Origin: Actinomycetes bacterium
GTDB taxonomy: Bacteria > Actinomycetota > Acidimicrobiia > Acidimicrobiales > Palsa-688
Reading direction: 5' to 3'
NCBI GenBank assembly: GCA_021811865.1
Contig: JAKAQB010000093.1
Coordinates: forward strand, 1 to 11,091
DNA length: 11,091 nucleotides
In this document: piece by piece, positions 6,575-11,091 of the stretch
Numbering within the stretch: position 1 is the first letter of the stretch
How the letters are laid out: each line of letters begins with the position of its first letter
Notes under the pieces: model-generated
Told to the model about the DNA's origin: nothing
Databases searched by the model: none
Seen by the model: the letters and a program-made list of their open reading frames with translations, nothing else
Translations under genes and position numbers: made by a program

Positions 6575-7105
6575 GTGACACCGGAGGTCTTGGTCTACCT
6601 GGCGAACCTCGGCCGGCCTCGCCGACCGAGAGGGTTCTCCGCACCGTCAGCCGAGCCAGTCCTGCTTGACCTGGCGACGGCTCGCCGGCAGGTAGCCGGC
6701 CTCACCGGCCGGCTGATCTCCGGCGCCGACCTCGCCGGCCTGCGATCCCTGCAAAGCTACGCCGCCGATGCGGCCGGCCTGCTTCTCGCAGGAGACGTGC
6801 CCGCGCCAGGGCCGCTGAACGAGCTGGCCCGCGACAGCCGCGCCCGGGTCCAGCTCACGATCACCGACGGGACGCCGCGCCATGAGGTGGTCTGGGAAGA
6901 CGGCTCGGTCGTGGCGCATCTCGCCCGGCGCCTGATCGAAGAGCTGGCTGCTATCGAACCTGGCCGGCTGCGTGAGTGCGCACGGCCCGACTGCACGCTG
7001 CTCTTCTACGACACCACGCGCTCCCGGACCCGCCGATGGCACGCCGAAGTCCCATGCGGCTGGCGCGAACGCCAACACACCCACCGTCTGCCCACGCGCA
7101 TGTGA
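6575..7105 (+). CDS. CGNR-type zinc-ribbon transcriptional regulator (ABATE domain), altered motif
   Basis: This 176-residue protein has the layout of ABATE/CGNR proteins, actinobacterial stress-type regulators. An N-terminal domain begins LVYLANL (6-12) and continues through LDLATARRQVAGL (31-43). The C-terminal zinc ribbon is RECARPDCTLLFYDTTRSRTRRW (133-155) with Cys135 and Cys140. In the usual motif a Trp-Cys pair and a CGNR box follow. Here they read RRWHAEVPCGWRER, with His156 in the expected third-cysteine position at the correct four-residue spacing to Cys161, and Trp163 in place of Asn. The final basic tail is short and proline-containing. GTG at 6575 follows the upstream stop by 6 bp with a weak AAGG ribosome site. 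It may regulate its own operon through the palindrome at 6225-6279. Confidence 0.8.
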   Translation: MTPEVLVYLANLGRPRRPRGFSAPSAEPVLLDLATARRQVAGLTGRLISGADLAGLRSLQSYAADAAGLLLAGDVPAPGPLNELARDSRARVQLTITDGTPRHEVVWEDGSVVAHLARRLIEELAAIEPGRLRECARPDCTLLFYDTTRSRTRRWHAEVPCGWRERQHTHRLPTRM

Positions 7106-7191
7106 ACACCACCGGGCTAGATCGCCACTCACGGCACGGGCCCACGTTCGCTCGGCGACATCACCCGGGCGCCTCCCTCGGTCCCGACACT

Positions 7192-7230
7192 TTGCGCGCA
7201 ATGCTATCATTGAGCTATTGTTGAGATAGC
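7192..7230 (+). promoter_or_regulatory. Promoter/operator region with repeated half-sites before the SPFH gene
   Basis: A 10-bp palindrome TTGCGCGCAA (7192-7201) is followed by an 11-bp tandem pair GCTATCATTGA (7203-7213) and GCTATTGTTGA (7214-7224; 9 of 11 identical), then the inverted half-site GATAGC (7225-7230). The region is much more AT-rich than its surroundings. TTGCGC (7192-7197) and TATTGT (7216-7221), 18 bp apart, could serve as -35 and -10. The one-turn periodicity of the repeats suits a ribbon-helix-helix repressor, and such a protein is encoded two genes downstream. Confidence 0.5.
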
Positions 7231-7271
7231 AAGATCGCCGGTGCAGACCGGCACTGATTACTGGAGGTCCC

Positions 7272-8213
7272 ATGAACAAAGAACGCCAAGCAAGGGTCTT
7301 GCCCGGTTGGCCGGTGCTGGCCCTCACGATCGCGCTGTACGTCTTCGGTGTGGTGATGGTCAACCTGGCCAAGACGTGGGAGGTCTGGACCGGGCTCGGC
7401 GGGCTCGCGCTGGCCGTGCTCGCTTCGATCGGCTTTTTCACCTTGCAGCCGAACGAGTCGCGGGTGCTGATCCTGTTCGGCCGCTACAGGGGCACGACCC
7501 GCCAGGTCGGGTTCTTGTGGGGCAACCCGTTCTTTTCCAACGGATCGACGGGCAGGCGTTCGCGCCCGCTCGGGCGGCGCGACCCCGGCGTCGCTCAATC
7601 TGCTCGCCGTGTGCCCCGGTACAAGGTCTCGCTCCGCGCCCGCACCCTGAACGGCGAGCGGCTCAAGGTGAACGACCGGGCGGGCAACCCCGTCGACATC
7701 GCTGCGGTTGTCGTGTGGCACGTCGAGGACACCGCCCAGGCCATCTTTGACGTAGATGACTTCGAGGCGTACGTCGCCATGCAGAGCGAGACCGCTCTCA
7801 GGCACCTCGCCACTTCGTACCCTTACGACCACGGCGAGGGAGAGGAGACGTCGGTCACGCTTCGCGGCAACGTCGACCAGGTCTCGGCCGCCCTGAAGGA
7901 CGAGCTCGGGCACCGCTTGACAAAGGCCGGCGTCGCCGTCGACGAGGCGCGCCTCACGCACCTCGCCTATGCGCCCGAGATCGCCCAGGCGATGCTGCGC
8001 CGCCAGCAAGCCGAGGCGATCATCGCGGCCCGCCAGAAGATCGTGCAGGGCGCCGTCGGGATGGTCGACCAGGCGCTCCACCTCCTCAGTGAAAGACGGG
8101 TCGTCGAGCTAGACGAGGAGCGCAAGGCGGCCATGGTGAGCAACCTGATGGTCGTGCTCTGCGGCGAGTCACAGGTAAACCCAGTTGTCAACACCGGCAC
8201 GCTCTACCAGTGA
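7272..8213 (+). CDS. SPFH/band 7 domain membrane protein
   Basis: This 313-residue membrane-anchored protein belongs to the stomatin/prohibitin/flotillin/HflK (SPFH) superfamily, which forms oligomeric membrane scaffolds. Two hydrophobic segments (about 13-32 and 41-57) precede the SPFH domain: [18 protein letters not shown] (58-75), [31 protein letters not shown] (121-151), [22 protein letters not shown] (159-180), the turn YDHGEGEE (185-192) and the helical tail [29 protein letters not shown] (235-263). It ends NTGTLYQ. ATG at 7272 has a GGAGG ribosome site (7263-7267). Residues about 91-116, between NPFFSN and KVSLRART, are an Arg/Gly-rich stretch that I do not expect in the family and that looks like an in-frame insertion. 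The RHH gene follows after 7 bp, an arrangement common in actinobacteria. Confidence 0.9.
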   Translation: MNKERQARVLPGWPVLALTIALYVFGVVMVNLAKTWEVWTGLGGLALAVLASIGFFTLQPNESRVLILFGRYRGTTRQVGFLWGNPFFSNGSTGRRSRPLGRRDPGVAQSARRVPRYKVSLRARTLNGERLKVNDRAGNPVDIAAVVVWHVEDTAQAIFDVDDFEAYVAMQSETALRHLATSYPYDHGEGEETSVTLRGNVDQVSAALKDELGHRLTKAGVAVDEARLTHLAYAPEIAQAMLRRQQAEAIIAARQKIVQGAVGMVDQALHLLSERRVVELDEERKAAMVSNLMVVLCGESQVNPVVNTGTLYQ

Positions 8214-8220
8214 GGGCCGG

Positions 8221-8397
8221 GTGAGCGAGCGCAAGCAGCTCCTCTTGCGCATCGACCCCGAGCTCTGGCACGAGCTCCACCACTGGGCCGCCGACGACCT
8301 CCGCTCGGTCAATGCCCAAGTCGAGTGGCTGCTCCGCGAGGCGGTCCGCACCCACAAGGGCGCAAGCGCGACGGCCGACCCCACTTCGCCGGTCTAG
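8221..8397 (+). CDS. Ribbon-helix-helix (Arc/CopG-like) small DNA-binding protein
   Basis: This 58-residue protein has a compact RHH fold: strand [11 protein letters not shown] (5-15), helix [14 protein letters not shown] (14-27), then the turn RSVNAQVEW and second helix [10 protein letters not shown] (28-46). The tail is short, polar and disordered. GTG at 8221 is preferred because it lies 7 bp after the SPFH stop with GAGGG upstream. An in-frame start at 8185 would add 12 residues overlapping the SPFH gene and is unlikely. No toxin gene adjoins it, so it is better seen as a regulator or accessory protein of the SPFH unit than as an antitoxin. It could bind the 11-bp repeats at 7203-7230 (inference). 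Confidence 0.82.
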   Translation: MSERKQLLLRIDPELWHELHHWAADDLRSVNAQVEWLLREAVRTHKGASATADPTSPV

Positions 8398-8425
8398 GGG
8401 GTCTAGGGGGGGCTACCCCCGGTTC
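8391..8425 (+). terminator. GC-rich repeat/hairpin after the SPFH-RHH unit
   Basis: The RHH stop codon lies inside a GGTCTAGGGG sequence (8391-8400) that is repeated at once (8400-8409) and then runs into a G-run facing CCCCC across a short loop (about 8405-8420). A G5/C5 hairpin could form here. There is no T-tract, so its role as a terminator is a guess. Confidence 0.3.
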
Positions 8426-8475
8426 GAGGCCCCAAGTGGACCTCAGCAGTTGCAAACACGCTGGTAGCGGAGCCG

Positions 8476-8502
8476 TGCATATGCAGCCGCTCAGGGGCTG
8501 CA
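8476..8502. repeat. Overlapping palindrome and hairpin in the SPFH-defence intergenic region
   Basis: A perfect 10-bp palindrome TGCATATGCA (8476-8485) overlaps a hairpin with 7-bp arms TGCAGCC (8482-8488) and GGCTGCA (8496-8502) around a 7-base loop. The surrounding 8398-8607 interval has no convincing gene. It may be a protein-binding site or an end-of-transcript structure. Confidence 0.35.
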
Positions 8503-8569
8503 CTACTCAATGTTGCCACTCCCCGGTCAGTGACCCCAGAAACCAGCCACCGCCACCCAACCTAGGTCG

Positions 8570-8594
8570 ACCTTCGGGTTCGGCACCCGAAGGT
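8570..8594 (-). terminator. Perfect 10-bp stem-loop after the RloB remnant
   Basis: ACCTTCGGGT (8570-8579) and ACCCGAAGGT (8585-8594) form a perfect 10-bp stem around a 5-base loop. On the minus strand it begins 14 bases after the restored RloB stop (8608-8610), the position expected for a terminator of the defence operon. No U-tract follows, so termination would be Rho-assisted or weak. Confidence 0.5.
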
Positions 8595-8607
8595 AGAACC
8601 CGGATGC

Positions 8608-9128
8608 TCACGCATCTCGGACCTGGTCGACGACTCCCCACAACCCGCTGCTCGGATTGCTCCCCGGCGGCGACCCGTCGCCGTGGTGCTCCTCGTCGAG
8701 ACTGACCGCTCGCGGCGGTCGATGAACGCCGTCTGGTCCTCGAAGTGCAGCAGGAACCAGAGCTCTATGCAGGGGTTCGACATAGCGAGGCGGATGCCGT
8801 GGTGTGCGGCGAGATCGACCGCCGATGCGAAGTTGGGGTGCTCGTCCCGATCGAACACGCACCAGATCTGGTCATGGGCCCTGCCCCTTGCTCGTCTGGC
8901 GTCGTAGGCCTCGGCTCGCTGCGCCGCCACCGCTCGCTCGACGAGCTGGAGCGGGCCGGCGCGGTAGGGGTCGATAGTTGCGCGCACCCGGTCCCGGCAG
9001 CGGCGATGCCAGTCGACGAGGTACATCTCCTCGGTCCGGCGGCCCTCCACGAAGACCAGAAGCTCGCGACGAAGCGCGGTCGGCGACACGCGTCGGCGCG
9101 GCGGCCTGTTCCCGCCGCCGCGGCTCAC
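8608..9128 (-). pseudogene. RloB/AbiLii-like defence protein, apparently internally deleted and frameshifted
   Basis: The first 140 codons (9128 down to 8709) are good RloB-family sequence: ELLVFVEGRRTEEMYLVDW (22-40), IWCVFDRDEHPNF (88-100), GIRLAMSNPCIELWFLLHF (111-129), then EDQTAFIDRRE. The glutamate of VEGRRTEE and the DRDEH pair resemble Toprim-type acidic motifs. After residue 140 the frame loses all family character and runs to 8562. The -1/+1 alternative frame from about 8707 reads HHGDGSPPGSNPSSGLWGVVDQV and stops at 8608, like the usual family C-terminus (a G-x-NPS-x-x-x-W/Y pattern). The simplest reading is loss of a middle segment of some tens of residues with a frame change. GTG at 9128 overlaps the ATPase stop as GTGA. 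RloB partners an AAA ATPase in AbiL/RloAB anti-phage modules. The deleted length is estimated from memory of the family. Confidence 0.72.
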
Positions 9129-10428
9129 GTCCGGTCGCCGGAGGCGATGAGCTCGGCAGCGGCGTCGAACTCCTGGCGCGACAGGATCGGCGTCGCGCCG
9201 TACCGGCCCGACAGGTAGCGGCGGCCGACCGCCTCCTCCTTGCGCGGGTCGAGGTCGGCCAGGGCGTAAAGGCGGGTGCTGCCATCTCGTCGCTTCTCGG
9301 TGAACCAGATCTGGTCACGGCCGAGAAGGCGCTCCCCCGTCGAGTCGCCGAGCAGCGTGGCGTCGTGGGAGTTGAACACGAGCTGGGCACGGCGAGGGTT
9401 CGTCACCGGGTTCTGGAACAGGCGGACCAGCTCGGCGACGAGGGCGGGGTGCAAGCTGGCGTCGATCTCGTCAGCGAGGAACACCGCGCCGTCGGCGAGG
9501 GCTTCGACCACCGGGCCGACGAGGCCGAACCACACGAGCGTGCCCAGCGACTCGTCACCTGCCTCGAGCTCGACCTCCCCGCCGACTCCTCGGTGGACGA
9601 GACGGACCCCGAGCTCGGCGAAGGCGGGCCCCTCCTCCGAGCCGTCGGGCTCGCCCTCGACCCCGGCGAGGATCCGCACGGCGCGCTGGAGGCGATCTTT
9701 CATCACCTGGTCGAGGTCGTGCTTTTTTGCCCCGGTGACGCCGAGGTCGGCAGCCCGCAGAAGCGCAAGCACCTGCTCGCGCTGGGCGCCGTGATCGAGC
9801 AGCTGAGCCGTCAGGGCCTGGCGGAACGGCCGGCTGTGCGCCTCAGCGAGGCGCAGGTTGCGTCCGAACCACCCATATAGGGGGAGCAGCGCTGGGTGGT
9901 TGGCCGACGCCGCGGTTGAAAGGAACAGCGCGTTCGGCCGGAGCAGCTCGGTGACGGCCCGTCCCTTGGCCCGCTCGACGGCCCCGAGGTCGACCTGGTC
10001 GCCTTGGCGGCGGAAGAGCAGCGCTGCCTTCCCGTGGGGGTAGCGGTAGGCCCACTCTTCGAGGACCCGCTCGTCGTCGAGCACAAAGCCGTACTCGTGG
10101 CGGACGCCGGCGAGCACGAGATCGACCTCGAAGCGCGAGGGCGCACGGCGCGCCTGGGGGTCGAGCAAGAACGGCCTCCGGGGATCCCGTCGGTGGGGCT
10201 CCCCGCCCGGAAGGAGTGCAGGACGTGGACACGCATGTCGTCCATCGCCTTCACGAGGTTCGACTTGCCGGACCCGTTCGCGCCGAACACCCCGACGGCC
10301 CGCAGCACCCCGACGGCCCGCAGCACCCCGACCGGCCGGCCGCCCTCTCGCCAGCGGCGCTCGACCGAGACGCCAGCGCACTCGGCCTGCGTCCTCAGCC
10401 GAGCTCGTGAAGCGTCGGACGAGCCCAC
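9125..10428 (-). pseudogene. AAA family ATPase (RloA/AbiLi-like), frameshifted after the Walker A region
   Basis: The N-terminal frame (10428 to about 10172) carries Walker A GANGSGKS at 10261-10284, then LVKAMDDMRVHVLHSF. At 10170-10174 reading must move to a second frame, which continues FLLDPQARRAPSRFEVDLVLAGVRHEYGF and runs to the stop at 9125. This frame holds Walker B FLADEIDASLHP (DEID at 9461-9472) and the H-switch VFNSHDATLL, both typical of OLD-like/AbiLi ABC-fold ATPases. Adding one C to the two-base run there restores a single frame of about 434 residues, a normal family length. The GTG start at 10428 is uncertain: the usual family N-terminus (an NHRS/FRSF-type motif) is not seen. 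An 18-bp duplication lies just ahead of Walker A. The gene overlaps RloB by 4 bp. Either a pseudogene or a sequencing error. Confidence 0.78.
10288..10332. repeat. 18-bp tandem duplication just upstream of the Walker A codons
   Basis: The unit CCCCGACGGCCCGCAGCA occurs at 10290-10307 and again, identically, at 10308-10325, followed by a partial third copy (CCCCGAC, 10326-10332). It encodes repeated RAVGVL on the minus strand immediately before the P-loop strand VGVFGANGSGK, adding about 12 residues. Being a multiple of three, it keeps the frame. Confidence 0.85.
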
Positions 10429-10615
10429 CCCAGCCCGACGAGCAGTAGGTAGCCGATGCCGTGGGCTCGAGCGACTTCTGAACGAGCTACCTGTCCTCCT
10501 GAGCAGCTCGCCCGCTCAGGGACGACTCTGAACGCACGGCTCCTCGTCGATCCGGTTCAGGTTGGTTCGTCGTGACGCTCCTCCAACATCTACGCCAGGT
10601 GCCAGCCGCCACGAG
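10429..10615. other. Upstream region of the defence operon, no gene seen
   Basis: No supportable coding sequence. It holds a hairpin with 7-bp arms CCTGAGC (10498-10504) and GCTCAGG (10514-10520) around 9 bases, flanked by a near-identical pair CGACTTCTGAACG (10472-10484) and CGACTCTGAACG (10523-10534). The defence operon's promoter should lie here on the minus strand, but no clear -10/-35 pair was found. Confidence 0.4.
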
Positions 10616-10685
10616 CATGGGACCAGTTGACGGGTAGTCCCGCCGCCGTCATGGGACCACCTTTCCGCCAGTCATGGGACCACCT
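10615..10685. mobile_element. IS21-like transposon-end repeats (solo end)
   Basis: CATGGGACCA occurs three times in the same orientation at 10616-10625, 10650-10659 and 10673-10682. The last two lie in an identical 15-mer GTCATGGGACCACCT (10648-10662 and 10671-10685), 23 bp apart. Read on the minus strand, AGGTGGTCCCATGAC repeats resemble the multiple internal terminal repeats of IS21-family elements. No istA or istB coding sequence is visible on either side, so this would be a leftover end or the junction of a deleted copy. The family call is from memory of such ends. Confidence 0.45.
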
Positions 10686-10813
10686 CTGAGTCCACCACCT
10701 CCGGCCGAAGTCCAGCTCGGCTGGGCACGTCCATCCACGAGGAGAGGCGTGTCCCGTGACGTTCAGGGAGGTGTTGTTGAGCGCTTCGACACTCCAAGTT
10801 GGCTCCGTGTCCC
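10686..10813. other. Short region between the repeats and the right-edge gene fragment, nothing recognised
   Basis: Open frames cross this stretch on both strands, but none has a ribosome site, consistent coding character or family resemblance. It probably contains the junction between transposon-related DNA and the truncated gene to its right. Confidence 0.4.
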
Positions 10814-11091
10814 TCACCCGCCCACCCACAGCGGTGGTGGGAGCGCAGCACCGCGAGGAGTTTGACGAGGCCACAACCGCCACACCGGAGCCTTCTCCTG
10901 GGCGATCCCGACCAGCACCACCTTGTCGGCCCCGCCCCGGGTTGTCGCAGCGTCGATCAGCGGGCGAGCGATCTCCTGCTGTGCTCTCCCCCTTCTTGAA
11001 GTAGATGACCGGCACGTCGTGGTCGGTGGCGAAGCGGCGGACGATCAGTGAGCCTGCTCGCCCGCCGCGCCCGTCCCAGCCTGCCAGCGTT
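10814..11091 (-). pseudogene. Frameshifted 5' fragment of a protein of unknown function, cut by the window edge
   Basis: Entering from the right edge, the minus strand encodes LIVRRFATDHDVPVIYFKKGE (about 11050 to 10990). Near 10978-10984 the frame shifts, and the sense continues in another frame as QEIARPLIDAATTRGGADKV followed by VLVGIAQEKAPVWR, to about 10870. After that the coherent sequence is lost and a stop comes at 10814. Removing a single base near the junction would join the two parts as KKGES-KQEIARPLID. The fragment reminds me of the N-terminal region of a widespread actinobacterial family of unknown function found in multiple copies per genome; I cannot name it. The downstream truncation, next to IS21-like repeats, suggests disruption by a mobile element. 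The upstream part lies outside the window. Confidence 0.5.

Noticed and set aside
6647..7441. 264-residue minus-strand open frame across the CGNR gene and the SPFH start
   Set aside because: No ribosome site or family resemblance, and it crosses the AT-rich promoter region of the SPFH unit.
7750..8081. SPFH-RHH pair as a toxin-antitoxin system
   Set aside because: The RHH protein is antitoxin-like in fold, but the partner is a membrane SPFH scaffold with no nuclease or other toxin motif.
8416..8432. GGTTCGA-like T-arm sequence after the RHH gene, suggesting a tRNA 3' end or attachment site
   Set aside because: The bases on either side do not pair into a T-stem, and no acceptor stem, anticodon arm or CCA end can be built around it.
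8978..9880. 300-residue plus-strand open frame opposite the ATPase
   Set aside because: The minus strand here has Walker B and H-switch motifs in frame; the plus frame has none.
10590..11015. 141-residue minus-strand open frame as an intact gene
   Set aside because: Only its first dozen residues are coherent; the sense then moves to another frame, and the end runs through the IS21-like repeats.

Overview
The window is uniformly high-GC, uses GTG starts freely and has many 4-bp GTGA start/stop overlaps. Together with an F420-type luciferase-like oxidoreductase, a CGNR zinc-ribbon protein and an SPFH/ribbon-helix-helix pair, this suggests a high-GC actinobacterium (Actinomycetota), possibly from a deep or environmental lineage. 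No rRNA, tRNA or CRISPR array is visible, so placement rests on gene content only.

Left block (1-5884): a nucleobase/nucleoside import and degradation locus. Two overlapping plus-strand genes encode the paired permeases of a BMP-type (YufP/YufQ-like) ABC importer. They run head-on, with a 16-bp overlap, into a three-gene minus-strand operon. Read from its promoter side, that operon encodes a beta-ureidopropionase-type amidohydrolase, a dihydropyrimidinase/hydantoinase and an F420-type LLM oxidoreductase. The two hydrolases are steps 2 and 3 of reductive pyrimidine catabolism (dihydrouracil to N-carbamoyl-beta-alanine to beta-alanine). The usual step-1 enzyme, dihydropyrimidine dehydrogenase, is not in the window. 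The LLM oxidoreductase occupies the position where a reductase would be expected, so an F420H2-dependent first step is the most interesting metabolic hypothesis here.

Middle block (5885-8400): a 390-bp intergenic region ends in a strong palindrome just ahead of a two-gene unit, an ABM-like small alpha/beta-barrel protein and a CGNR-type zinc-ribbon regulator with an altered zinc motif. A second unit follows: an SPFH/band-7 membrane protein and a 58-residue ribbon-helix-helix protein. It is preceded by 11-bp repeated half-sites that look like an operator. The SPFH gene carries an apparent insertion of about 26 residues.

Right block (8400-11091): a degraded accessory region. A minus-strand AAA ATPase plus RloB pair resembles an AbiL/RloAB-type phage-defence module. 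The ATPase has a frameshift after the Walker A region and an 18-bp tandem duplication just before it. The RloB gene appears to have lost an internal segment with a change of frame. Beyond it lie three copies of a CATGGGACCA repeat that look like an IS21-type transposon end, and a frameshifted gene fragment running off the right edge. The clustering of broken frames here contrasts with intact genes to the left and points either to a decaying mobile/defence island or to locally poor assembly.
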